Shown: positions 6,064 through 12,930 of the stretch, one piece after another | Layout of the letters: the number at the start of each line of letters is the position of its first letter | Position numbering within the stretch: position 1 is the first letter of the stretch | From: RGIG6353 sp045590615 | GTDB lineage: Bacteria; Bacillota; Clostridia; Oscillospirales; SIG627 | Assembly (NCBI GenBank): GCA_045590615.1 | Contig: JAZNRH010000114.1 | Coordinates: 1-12,930 of the forward strand | DNA length: 12,930 bases | Reading direction: 5' to 3' | Translations under genes and position numbers: made by a program | The notes under the pieces: model-generated | Databases searched by the model: none | What the model saw: the letters and a program-made list of their open reading frames with translations, nothing else | What the model was told of the DNA's origin: nothing

Positions 6064-7107
6064 ATGACAAACAAACAGTACAAGAATATTATTCAGATGA
6101 CATTGCTGAATAAAGAAAACACAACAGGTAAGGAAGATGTTGAAGTACTCAAGAAAGTATTTGATAACTGCGGTGTACCGTTCCCTACAGGAACCAAAGA
6201 AGAGGTAACAGATGCTCTTAAGGGCGGTACATATATAGACTGGTCGCCTTGTAGTGCAGCTGAAGCTCAGGCGGCAGCGAACGAAGGTATAGCATCAGTC
6301 GCAATATCGAAAACAAAGGCGTATGTAGTAGAACCGGAAGGAACCGATACACTCTCTGCTTCTGCAGAAATCAATTCAGTGTATTCTGTCAACGCCACAG
6401 CGCTTACTGCTGAAGAAGAGGAATCAACAGAGTTTTTTGCACAGGCTAAATTTGAATATGATGCCGATGGCAATATCTCTGTTATGTCGGTAAATAATAC
6501 CAACACAAGAGCAATAACAGAAGATCATCTAATATCGCAAGGTAATTTAAGTATTGTGTATCCCAACAGTGAAAAACAGATACACGAGAATATAACCGAT
6601 CCTGTTTTTACATGCACCAATTTTTATGGGACTGTTTGTGGAAAGACAGGTGCAAGCGGTACTATAAAGGACAATGGTTGTGCAATATGTTCGGTGGCAA
6701 TGTTTATAATGTCTAAATTGAATTTGTCAAACACAAACAATGATGATGTATATAATGCGGTAAAACAAGCCACTATTTTGTCTACCGATAATAATGTGGA
6801 TTTCTTACAAAATAATTCGTTTCGTGTTACTATTGGTAATACTACGAAGTCTATTACTATTCAAAGTGTGAGTAATTATGAAAGTTTAATCATGTATGGA
6901 AATGTTTGTATAATTTATCTGAAAGAAGGTAATAAACAACATTATGTTATTGCAGATGATTACGATTCTAATGAAAGCGATTTTTTAGATGCATGTCTGG
7001 TTTCGGATGCGGATGGTGGTGTTCATCGAACACTTAGAGAGGCAATGATCAGACGCGGATTTACACAATCAACAAGTATCATTGAATACGCATGTAAAAT
7101 TGTGTAA
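6064..7107 (+). CDS. Cassette protein B: shared N-terminal module plus peptidase C39-like domain
   Basis: The protein has 347 residues, starts at ATG 6064 (AAAGGAG 8 bases before) and is intact. Residues 1-141 are the cassette's shared module, with no signal peptide and an acidic TAEEEES stretch near 115-121. Residues about 160-347 look like a papain-fold peptidase of the C39-like type (PF13529-like). NGCAICSVAM keeps the spacing of GCGPTSxAM, giving Cys206 as the likely nucleophile. QHYVIADDY gives His293, and LVSDADGG (Asp315) plus TLREAM fit the end of the fold. Such domains cut peptides; here the target could be peptidoglycan stem peptides or proteins, which cannot be decided. The divergent neighbour is lipoprotein B. 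Whether and how the protein leaves the cell is unclear. Confidence 0.75.
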   Translation: MTNKQYKNIIQMTLLNKENTTGKEDVEVLKKVFDNCGVPFPTGTKEEVTDALKGGTYIDWSPCSAAEAQAAANEGIASVAISKTKAYVVEPEGTDTLSASAEINSVYSVNATALTAEEEESTEFFAQAKFEYDADGNISVMSVNNTNTRAITEDHLISQGNLSIVYPNSEKQIHENITDPVFTCTNFYGTVCGKTGASGTIKDNGCAICSVAMFIMSKLNLSNTNNDDVYNAVKQATILSTDNNVDFLQNNSFRVTIGNTTKSITIQSVSNYESLIMYGNVCIIYLKEGNKQHYVIADDYDSNESDFLDACLVSDADGGVHRTLREAMIRRGFTQSTSIIEYACKIV

Positions 7108-7120
7108 TCAGTGAATGACT

Positions 7121-7168
7121 TACCTTGTATAGATGTTACACTTTAAAGGTGTACATCTATACAAGGTA
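7121..7168. terminator. Long hairpin between convergent cassette gene B and the ABC operon
   Basis: A 16-bp stem, TACCTTGTATAGATGT (7121-7136) / its complement (7153-7168), is extended by ACAC/GTGT (7138-7141, 7149-7152) past a bulged T. The right arm includes the last codons and stop of the solute-binding protein gene. There is no strong U-tract in either direction, so efficient termination is less certain than for the other hairpins. Confidence 0.6.
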
Positions 7169-8704
7169 TAATTTAAATATAATTATTAAAACCCATACAA
7201 TAATCAGCGTCCATATCAAGATGAGTGACGGAGTTGGGAGCTTGCCAAGCTCTTTTTTGCTGACTGCGTTGGTCTTATCAACGTTGAGCTCTGCCGTTGA
7301 ATAAAGCTTTAGAATATAATTGTCGTCGATTGTTTCGTTACGGCGAGTCGATTTCACAACGCTTTCAATGAGCTGACCTGCTTCATCGCGAAGGGTGGCA
7401 GAGCCACTGAAAACGGGAGTCACAAATGTGTTTTCGGTGTTGTCGATTAAGAGCTTGGTAGCCTTTAGCTTGATATCGTAATAAAGCTCGTTGGCAGCTC
7501 CTTCTTTTGAGAGATAATCGATGTATTCCTCGGAGCTTTGCGCCTTAGTTGTTACGGGCGCATAGCCTTCGGTTGATGAGTAGGCTATCTGCACGTCGTT
7601 TGTGAGCATATATTGCATAAAAAGCCATGATGCCAAAACCTCTTGCTCGTCCTCTTTGTTGAAGATGCACATGGACGGTCCCTGAGAAATCATCTGTGGA
7701 TTTTCAGGGTTGTATTGTGGAATTGTCATAACCTCTGTTTCAAAGTCAACTACGGCATCCTCGCTTATATCAATGTTTGGTGCGTCGCTTCCCATCCAGG
7801 TTGCACCGGCTGTCGAGTCTATTGCAAAAATACATTGTCCGGCGTTAAGGAAGTTTGCAGGATAGCTTGAAATCTTAAAGGTGGAAAAGGCTTTCGTTTT
7901 TGCGTGCGAAGCAATTTCGTAAAGCAGGTCGGTGGTCGTGTCGTTGAAAAGCAAAACGTCGCCATTTGCGTTGGAATAGCCGGCTCCTTTTTGCTTGAGA
8001 ATTTGAATCATCATATTGTCCGTTGACTTGTATATGAAGGGAATAAGTACCTTTTGACCGTTGACCTTGAAGTTGCCATCGGCATCCTTTTTAGTTGCAG
8101 CTTCGGAAACCTCCCAGATAAAATCCCACGTCAGCGTTTCGGGCAGAGTGTATCCTAACTTTTCTACGTAGGTCTTATTGACGTAGCACGCCTCGGTTGA
8201 GCGCATAAAGGGGAGGGCATAGTATTCATTGCCGAATGCACATTCCTCCAAGAACTTAGGAACTATTTCATCAAGCCTCGGAGAGTCAAATCTGACCTCA
8301 CTGCCACCCAATCCGTACTTCTCATCGGTAAAAAGCGAGTTGAGCACAACTACGTTGTTGTCGCCCGTAATATACGTCGCAATGTGGTCGGGGTAGGTGA
8401 TACATACGTTTGGAGTGGTATCGGTAGCAATGTTGGTTATAACGTCGTTGTATATTTTTCCATAATCTGTGTAAAGCCTGAGATTTACTTTTATATTAGG
8501 GTATATTTTTTCAAAATCGGCAATAGCCTTGTTGTATATCTCAACCTGAGTGATATTGGTGTCGTTCTTTGCCCAGAAGGAGATTTCATAGTTGCGACTT
8601 GTGTCAAATTCCTCCGGAATTTTGAAAGCCTCTGTCTTGGTTGAACCGTGACAGCTTGTGAGAAGAAGTAGAATAAGGATAAGATAAGGTAGTATTTTTT
8701 TCAT
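7157..8704 (-). CDS. Extracellular solute-binding lipoprotein (family 1) of a sugar ABC importer
   Basis: This 515-residue protein is the substrate-capturing subunit for the adjacent permeases. A signal peptide with lipobox LTSC (Cys18) anchors it outside the membrane. YEISFWAKND, ADFEKIYPNIKVNLRLY, ALPFMRSTEACYVNKTYVEKLG and WDFIWEVSEAATK are typical of the MalE/UgpB-like SBP_bac_1 fold. The substrate cannot be read from sequence, but this transporter class usually handles oligosaccharides or glycerol-3-phosphate. It is the last gene of the operon; its ATG overlaps the stop of the upstream permease gene by 4 bases, and GGGAGGT lies 8 bases before it. Unusually, it ends in a hydrophobic segment (about 493-512, LILIWTLIIVWVLIIIF), so it may be anchored at both ends. 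Confidence 0.88.
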   Translation of the reverse strand: MKKILPYLILILLLLTSCHGSTKTEAFKIPEEFDTSRNYEISFWAKNDTNITQVEIYNKAIADFEKIYPNIKVNLRLYTDYGKIYNDVITNIATDTTPNVCITYPDHIATYITGDNNVVVLNSLFTDEKYGLGGSEVRFDSPRLDEIVPKFLEECAFGNEYYALPFMRSTEACYVNKTYVEKLGYTLPETLTWDFIWEVSEAATKKDADGNFKVNGQKVLIPFIYKSTDNMMIQILKQKGAGYSNANGDVLLFNDTTTDLLYEIASHAKTKAFSTFKISSYPANFLNAGQCIFAIDSTAGATWMGSDAPNIDISEDAVVDFETEVMTIPQYNPENPQMISQGPSMCIFNKEDEQEVLASWLFMQYMLTNDVQIAYSSTEGYAPVTTKAQSSEEYIDYLSKEGAANELYYDIKLKATKLLIDNTENTFVTPVFSGSATLRDEAGQLIESVVKSTRRNETIDDNYILKLYSTAELNVDKTNAVSKKELGKLPTPSLILIWTLIIVWVLIIIFKLYLV

Positions 8705-9570
8705 CCCTTTGTACCTCCCTTTGCAACTCCGTCCATTATTTTCTTTCTGAATATGAGGAAAAGAATGATAAGAGGAACTGAAATCACGACAACCGTTGCC
8801 ATCATAGCAGGTATGTTTTCACGTCCAAATCCGTTTTCTCTTATTTCCTGAATTCCGTTTGAAACAAGATAATAGTTTTTGTCATCGGTAATCAGCCTTG
8901 GCCAAACGTATGAGTTCCAGCACTCAATGACCTTGAGAATGGTTATCGTAACAATTGTTGGCTTGCACATAGGAATCATAACCTTGAACATATATTTCAG
9001 GTCGGAGGTACCGTCAACCTTTGCTGCATAATATAGCTGGTCGGGTATTTGAGAAAAATTCTCCTTCAGGAGATATATGTAGAAGATTGAAGTAACGGAA
9101 GGTAAAATCAAGCCTGTAAAGGTGTTTCTCAAATCAAGGTTGGTAATCGTTGTGAAGTTGGTTATTATCACAAGCTCGTTCGGGAGCATCATCAATGATA
9201 AAAACAGGGTGAAAAGCAGGTTTTTACCCTTGAATTCCAGCCTTGAAAAAGCGAATGCCGCAGGAACTGTAACGATTAGCATCAGGGCTGTCGTTACAAG
9301 TGTAAATATCAGAGTATTGAGAAAGTATTTTGCCAGTGGTACGGCAGTAAAAGCATCAAGGTAGTTTTGCACAGTAGGAGAGAGCGTAAAGAATTGGGGT
9401 ATGTATTCTGCGTTGTACGCTGAGTAGCTTTTAATTGACGTGAGCACCATCCAATAGAATGGAAAAAGTACCATCAATGCCCAGAAAATTAACAGTGCGT
9501 ATATTATAGCCTTGAATATGCATTGCCTGGTTTTGAAGGAGGCTTCTTTTTTTGTATAATTATTTACCAT
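8701..9570 (-). CDS. Carbohydrate ABC transporter permease, MalG/UgpE type
   Basis: This inner-membrane permease has 289 residues. The start ATG 9568-9570 is chosen because TGAGGTG lies just before it and overlaps the upstream gene's stop; the frame extends 14 codons upstream, overlapping the previous gene without need. The protein shows about six membrane segments (from AIIYALLIFWALMVLFPFYW near the N-terminus to VVVISVPLIILFLIF). The EAA loop is YYAAKVDGTSDLKYMFKVMIP (about 180-200), which docks onto the ATPase. The tail GVAKGGTKG is typical of the family. It forms a heterodimer with the permease encoded directly upstream. Confidence 0.92.
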   Translation of the reverse strand: MVNNYTKKEASFKTRQCIFKAIIYALLIFWALMVLFPFYWMVLTSIKSYSAYNAEYIPQFFTLSPTVQNYLDAFTAVPLAKYFLNTLIFTLVTTALMLIVTVPAAFAFSRLEFKGKNLLFTLFLSLMMLPNELVIITNFTTITNLDLRNTFTGLILPSVTSIFYIYLLKENFSQIPDQLYYAAKVDGTSDLKYMFKVMIPMCKPTIVTITILKVIECWNSYVWPRLITDDKNYYLVSNGIQEIRENGFGRENIPAMMATVVVISVPLIILFLIFRKKIMDGVAKGGTKG

Positions 9571-9580
9571 TTTTGACACC

Positions 9581-10474
9581 TCAGTTATAATGAGTATGCT
9601 TTTTACTGACAATAAGGTTAATGCAGGTTATGGTCAGTACGATTACGAAAAGTATTATTGCTGCAGCTGACGCGTAGGACGGGAATCCTCCACCGTCACC
9701 GTAGAGCATATCGTAAATGTAGCCTACGATTGTGTTCATTTCGGCAACGTTGAGCTTCGTGCCAAAAAGTGCCACTGCATCGCTATAAGCCTTGAACGCA
9801 CCGATAAAGCCTGTTATAACCAAATAAAAAAGAATGGGCGAAATCATAGGAAGTGTGATTTTTCTGAAAATTCTGAATTTTGACGTTCCGTCAATTCTTG
9901 CAGCGCTGTAATAGTTTTCGTCAACAGATGCAAGTGCACTCGTAAGCACGAGGATTTTGAAGGGGAGAACCACCCAAACGGTGTAAAAGCAAAGCACGAA
10001 CATTTTTGCCCAATACGGTCCGTTGATGAAGTCAATCGGAGATGCACCAAATAAGGATAAAAGCATATTTACAAGACCGTTGGAATAAGCCGTGGGCTTA
10101 AAGAGTATCATAAATACCAATCCAACTGCCAAAGTGTTGGTGACGTACGGCAGGAAATAAATAGTTTGGAACAGCTCTCTGAGCTTCTTGATTGAGCTTA
10201 GCCCCATAGAAATGAGAAGCGCGAGAATTGTAGAAATGGGAACTGTAACGAACACGAGAATGAAGGTGTTTTTCAACGCCTGCAGAAAATACGGGTCGTG
10301 CAGAACGTAGGAATAGTTATAACTACCCGTTCCGAAAAACGTCTGCGATGCCGAATTGTAGCCCTCTTCAAAGGAATATATAAATACGTCGATTAACGGA
10401 TATACCATAAACACAGCTACGAAAACTATAGCAGGTATCAGGTAAAGCCATGCTTTAAGATTGTTTTTCTCCAT
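9581..10474 (-). CDS. Carbohydrate ABC transporter permease, MalF/UgpA type
   Basis: This inner-membrane permease has 297 residues. The N-terminus KAWLYLIPAIVFVAVFMVYPL is the usual first membrane helix of MalF/UgpA-like subunits. The EAA loop is YYSAARIDGTSKFRIFRKITL (about 188-208). The start codon has a strong AGGAGG site that overlaps the stop codon of the ATPase gene, and 10 bases separate the two genes. The gap to the next permease gene is also 10 bases. The tight packing shows one transcript and probable translational coupling. Confidence 0.92.
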   Translation of the reverse strand: MEKNNLKAWLYLIPAIVFVAVFMVYPLIDVFIYSFEEGYNSASQTFFGTGSYNYSYVLHDPYFLQALKNTFILVFVTVPISTILALLISMGLSSIKKLRELFQTIYFLPYVTNTLAVGLVFMILFKPTAYSNGLVNMLLSLFGASPIDFINGPYWAKMFVLCFYTVWVVLPFKILVLTSALASVDENYYSAARIDGTSKFRIFRKITLPMISPILFYLVITGFIGAFKAYSDAVALFGTKLNVAEMNTIVGYIYDMLYGDGGGFPSYASAAAIILFVIVLTITCINLIVSKKHTHYN

Positions 10475-10484
10475 AATACTCCTC

Positions 10485-11567
10485 CTAAAAGTCCACTCTT
10501 TCTTCGCTCTTCTTATCGAATACGAAAACCTTGTTTTTCTTTAAGGAGAAGCGCACAGCTTCGTTTGAAACGTCAAGCTTGTTGTCGGAGTTTATAATCG
10601 CTCTGAGTGTTTCAGTCTTGCAGGCATCGTGTTTTGCAATGACACTTACGTCACGTCCCATAACTTCAACTCCCTTGAGCTTACACGACATAACACCACC
10701 GTCGTCTAATACAAAGCCCTCGGGGCGAATTGCAATTATCACCTGCATATTGGGGGCAGTGGTATCGAAGATGGCTTCGTTTCCTATGTATAGCTTACCG
10801 TTCCTTATTTCACCGTCAAAGGTGTTGATAGGGGGATTGCCAAGGAACTTTGCAACAAAGAGATTTGTGGGATTGTCATAAACCTCCTGAGGCTCGCCCT
10901 TTTGCTGAATAATGCCGTTTTTCATAACAACAATCATATCCGATATACTCATTGCTTCGTCCTGGTCGTGAGTTACGAAAATAGTTGTAATGCCTGTGTG
11001 ACGCTGAATTCTTTTGATTTCTTCTCTCGTCTGGAGCCTGAGCCTTGCGTCGAGATTTGAAAGGGGCTCGTCAAGAAGCAGTACCTGAGGCATTTTAACC
11101 AGCGCTCTTGCAATTGCAACACGTTGCTGCTGACCACCCGACAGCTCTGCAGGCTTTCTGTCCATGAGATTGTCAATCTGCACGAGTTTTGCAATTTCCA
11201 ATGCTTTTTCTGACATTTGAGCCTTTGATAGCTTATTTTTGCCTTTGAGATTTTCGAGAGGGAAGGTGATATTCTGCTTTACTGTGAGGTGAGGATAAAG
11301 CGCGTAGTTCTGAAATACGAGACCGACCCCTCTGTGCTCGGGAGCAAGATTTGTAACGTCGGTGTCTCCGAAGAAAATTTTACCACTTGTTGGCTTCAGG
11401 AGTCCACAAATCAAATTGAGGGTGGTGCTCTTTCCACAACCTGACGGTCCGAGTAAGCCGATTAGCTTACCGTCAGGAATATCAAAGTCAAAGTTGTTGA
11501 CGGCAATTACTTCTTTTTTGTCCTTGCCGATAAATTTTTTTGTTAGATTTTCAAGTACTACCTTCAT
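10485..11567 (-). CDS. Sugar ABC transporter ATP-binding protein, MalK/UgpC/MsmX type
   Basis: This 360-residue ATPase powers the importer from the cytoplasmic face. Walker A is GPSGCGKST (40-48), the Q-loop glutamine is Q86 (VFQNYALYPHLTV), the signature is LSGGQQQ (142-148), Walker B is LLLDEP (163-168) followed by the D-loop SNLDARL, and the switch histidine is H200. After about residue 240 comes the extra beta-rich TOBE/MOP-like domain (FDGEIRNGKLYIG, IAIRPEGF) found in the MalK/UgpC group. It is the first gene of the four-gene operon, behind a promoter at 11599-11627, with AAGGGG before the ATG. In many Firmicutes one such ATPase serves several importers; here it is dedicated by position. 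Confidence 0.93.
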   Translation of the reverse strand: MKVVLENLTKKFIGKDKKEVIAVNNFDFDIPDGKLIGLLGPSGCGKSTTLNLICGLLKPTSGKIFFGDTDVTNLAPEHRGVGLVFQNYALYPHLTVKQNITFPLENLKGKNKLSKAQMSEKALEIAKLVQIDNLMDRKPAELSGGQQQRVAIARALVKMPQVLLLDEPLSNLDARLRLQTREEIKRIQRHTGITTIFVTHDQDEAMSISDMIVVMKNGIIQQKGEPQEVYDNPTNLFVAKFLGNPPINTFDGEIRNGKLYIGNEAIFDTTAPNMQVIIAIRPEGFVLDDGGVMSCKLKGVEVMGRDVSVIAKHDACKTETLRAIINSDNKLDVSNEAVRFSLKKNKVFVFDKKSEERVDF

Positions 11568-11598
11568 TTTTTTGTCCCCTTAGCTTAATTTACCAATT

Positions 11599-11627
11599 AT
11601 TATAGCATAATTATCGTTATTTATCAA
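11599..11627 (-). promoter_or_regulatory. Sigma-A promoter of the ABC importer operon
   Basis: On the minus strand TTGATA (11622-11627) and TATAAT (11599-11604) are separated by 17 bases, about 30 bases before the ATPase start codon. No cre-like catabolite operator or other clear dyad was found near it. Confidence 0.8.
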
Positions 11628-11657
11628 TACTTAGGGTCAAAATAAAGAGATTTTCCC

Positions 11658-11686
11658 TTGACAGATTGTGAAAAAAGGTATATCAT
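11658..11686 (+). promoter_or_regulatory. Sigma-A promoter of the phosphofructokinase gene
   Basis: TTGACA (11658-11663) and TATCAT (11681-11686) are separated by 17 bases. The predicted leader is about 30 bases and contains a small hairpin TATGC/GCATA (11698-11710) that ends at the first base of the AGGAGG ribosome site. This promoter is back to back with the ABC operon promoter, leaving about 30 bases between the two -35 boxes. Confidence 0.8.
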
Positions 11687-11723
11687 ATATACAATATTAT
11701 GCAGAGCATAGGAGGATTTTTCA

Positions 11724-12791
11724 ATGCCAAAAAAATTCAGACGAATAGGTATTCTTACTTCCGGTGGAGATGCTCCGGGTATGAACCCTTGCTTTCGTGC
11801 GCTCACAAGAGCTATAATTGCTAATGGCGCACAGGTAATGGGAATACGCAGGGGATATAAGGGTCTTATAGACAATGATATGAAGCTTCTCAACGACAGA
11901 GACGTTTCAAATATTATAAACGTTGGTGGTACAGCGCTTTATTCGGACAGATGTCTTGAATTCAAAACCGAGGAGGGCTTGCAGAAGGCTGTAAAGACCT
12001 GCAAGGAAAACGAAATCGACGGTATTATTACTATCGGTGGCGACGGAACCTTCAGAGGCGCAAGAGACCTTACCGACAGAGGAATTCCCTGTATCGGAAT
12101 ACCCACCACAATTGATAACGATATTTCAAGCACCGATTATACAATTGGCTTTGACACTGCACTTAACACCGTTGTACAGATGGTAGACCGTCTTCGTGAC
12201 ACCTGCGAATCTCACGCAAGATGCGATGTTGTTGAGGTGATGGGTAACGGCTCTGGCTATCTTGCTCTTTATGCCGGAATTGCAGTTGGCGCAACAGCTA
12301 TTGTCACAAAGGAAATACCCTTCAACGAGGATGAGCTTGTTGCTAAGATGCTCGAATCCAAATTCAATCAGAAGCGCAATTTTATAATTGTAGTGTCCGA
12401 GAATATGGGCAAGGAGTTTTCCGAAAATCTTGCTAAGAGAATTGAAGAAAGAACCAAGATAGAAACCAAGCATGCCCGTCTTTCTCACGTTCAAAGAGGA
12501 GGTTCGCCGACACAAAGAGACAGAATGACAGCTTCTCTTATGGCGTTCAAGGCGGTAGAGCTTCTTTACGAGGGCAAGTCAAACCTCGTTATAACAGAAC
12601 GTGAAGGAAAAATCGGTTATATGGACATAAGCTTCGCACTTGACTTTGACAAGTTCTATAAGGGCAAGCTTGATGCAGAAGCTCTTGCTAAGATTGCTCC
12701 TGACGACCTTGCAAAAATGGAAGAAATGGCAAAGGAAAAGAGAGAAAAATTCCTCGAGGTTTACAAAATCAACGATATAATTTCACAGTAA
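11724..12791 (+). CDS. pfkA: 6-phosphofructokinase (ATP-type)
   Basis: This cytoplasmic glycolytic enzyme, which phosphorylates fructose 6-phosphate to fructose 1,6-bisphosphate, is 355 residues long, about 35 more than E. coli PfkA, mostly at a charged C-terminus. Motifs seen are TSGGDAPGMN (12-21), GGDGT (105-109), TIDND with catalytic Asp131, SHAR...VVEVMG (163-174), SEN (Glu226) and SHVQRGGSP (254-262). Gly at the second position after GGD favours ATP over pyrophosphate, since PPi enzymes have GGDD there. Against E. coli several active-site positions differ: PTTIDND for PGTIDND, MGN for MGR, and K249 where E. coli has substrate-binding Arg243. These may be subfamily traits. AGGAGG lies 8 bases before the ATG, and the gene is monocistronic. 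Confidence 0.92.
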   Translation: MPKKFRRIGILTSGGDAPGMNPCFRALTRAIIANGAQVMGIRRGYKGLIDNDMKLLNDRDVSNIINVGGTALYSDRCLEFKTEEGLQKAVKTCKENEIDGIITIGGDGTFRGARDLTDRGIPCIGIPTTIDNDISSTDYTIGFDTALNTVVQMVDRLRDTCESHARCDVVEVMGNGSGYLALYAGIAVGATAIVTKEIPFNEDELVAKMLESKFNQKRNFIIVVSENMGKEFSENLAKRIEERTKIETKHARLSHVQRGGSPTQRDRMTASLMAFKAVELLYEGKSNLVITEREGKIGYMDISFALDFDKFYKGKLDAEALAKIAPDDLAKMEEMAKEKREKFLEVYKINDIISQ

Positions 12792-12808
12792 ATAACAAAT
12801 AAGAAAAT

Positions 12809-12845
12809 GGGCTGTAAAAAAACTGATATAGTTTTTTTACAGCCC
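12809..12845 (+). terminator. Hairpin after pfkA, probable terminator
   Basis: A perfect 16-bp stem, GGGCTGTAAAAAAACT / AGTTTTTTTACAGCCC, surrounds the loop GATAT, starting 17 bases past the stop. The seven-T run lies inside the 3' arm rather than after the stem, so it is not a textbook terminator. Confidence 0.55.
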
Positions 12846-12930
12846 TGTGCGTTCGGAGATAGCCGAAGGGAATCGAACTATTATCGCCGAGAAAAGCCCT
12901 TTTCGGTCTAAATTTTCCCTTGTCGCTTGG
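12846..12930. other. Window-edge segment with small hairpins, no gene assigned
   Basis: TTCGG (12852-12856) pairs with CCGAA (12863-12867), and CCGA(g)AAAAG (12887-12896) pairs imperfectly with CTTTTCGG (12899-12906). No coding region or RNA gene can be supported from the portion visible. Confidence 0.4.

Larger units (their letters stand above)
5964..6486. repeat. Cassette direct repeat, copy B
   Basis: Gap-free partner of 3317-3839. After 6486 the sequence becomes unrelated to copy A, which marks the swap point between the shared module and the C-terminal domain. Confidence 0.85.

Noticed and set aside
9571..9612. Longer start for the MalG-type permease
   Set aside because: It would overlap the upstream permease gene by over 30 bases; TGAGGTG before 9570 fits the shorter start and family length.
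12852..12900. Possible tRNA on the minus strand (AGTTCGATTCCC resembles a T-arm)
   Set aside because: The T-stem does not pair, no acceptor stem or anticodon arm could be built, and the flanking hairpins conflict with a tRNA fold.
12770..12930. Minus-strand open frame entering from the right edge and running into pfkA
   Set aside because: It crosses the hairpin and the 3' end of pfkA and its residues match no family I recognise; probably chance openness.
1..12930. CRISPR array, prophage or conjugative module
   Set aside because: No regularly spaced short repeats, and no phage structural, integrase or transfer genes are visible in the window.

Overview
The window looks like a piece of a gut-type Clostridia chromosome (Oscillospiraceae/Ruminococcaceae-like). 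The grounds are low to moderate GC, strong AGGAGG-type ribosome binding sites, sigma-A promoters close to consensus, Gram-positive lipoproteins with short LxxC signal peptides, and an IS200-type transposase of the kind common in that group. No gene here fixes the species.

Layout: (1) Bases 1-556 hold the 3' part of an IS200/IS605 element: tnpA cut by the window edge, then a GC-rich structured right end. (2) A lipoprotein gene lies on the minus strand (609-1409) behind a sigma-A promoter with perfect hexamers. (3) Bases 1518-7107 form an AT-rich accessory island of a repeated cassette. Each complete cassette has a minus-strand lipoprotein gene and a plus-strand gene, head to head around a nearly identical promoter region with a 9-bp inverted repeat. 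The two plus-strand proteins share an N-terminal module of about 141 residues (about 19 differences by eye). They then switch abruptly to unrelated C-terminal domains: one L,D-transpeptidase (YkuD)-like, one papain-like peptidase C39-like. The YkuD-type gene is broken by an in-frame TAA. A third cassette survives only as the 3' end of another YkuD-type gene at the left edge. Hairpin terminators close each plus-strand gene. (4) Bases 7157-11567 hold a four-gene minus-strand sugar ABC importer operon (ATPase, two permeases, solute-binding lipoprotein) with overlapping or near-touching genes. (5) A plus-strand 6-phosphofructokinase gene (11724-12791) is divergent from the ABC operon. (6) The last 85 bases have small hairpins and no gene I can support.

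How the genes may work together: the importer brings in a carbohydrate, and phosphofructokinase is a glycolytic enzyme, so the right third reads as ordinary sugar metabolism. The island is the unusual part. A constant N-terminal module with exchangeable enzyme-like C-termini, each beside a divergent, diversifying lipoprotein, resembles the logic of polymorphic effector or toxin systems with partner or immunity lipoproteins. That function is inference: no secretion system, signal peptide or activity is visible, and regulatory or envelope-remodelling roles remain open.
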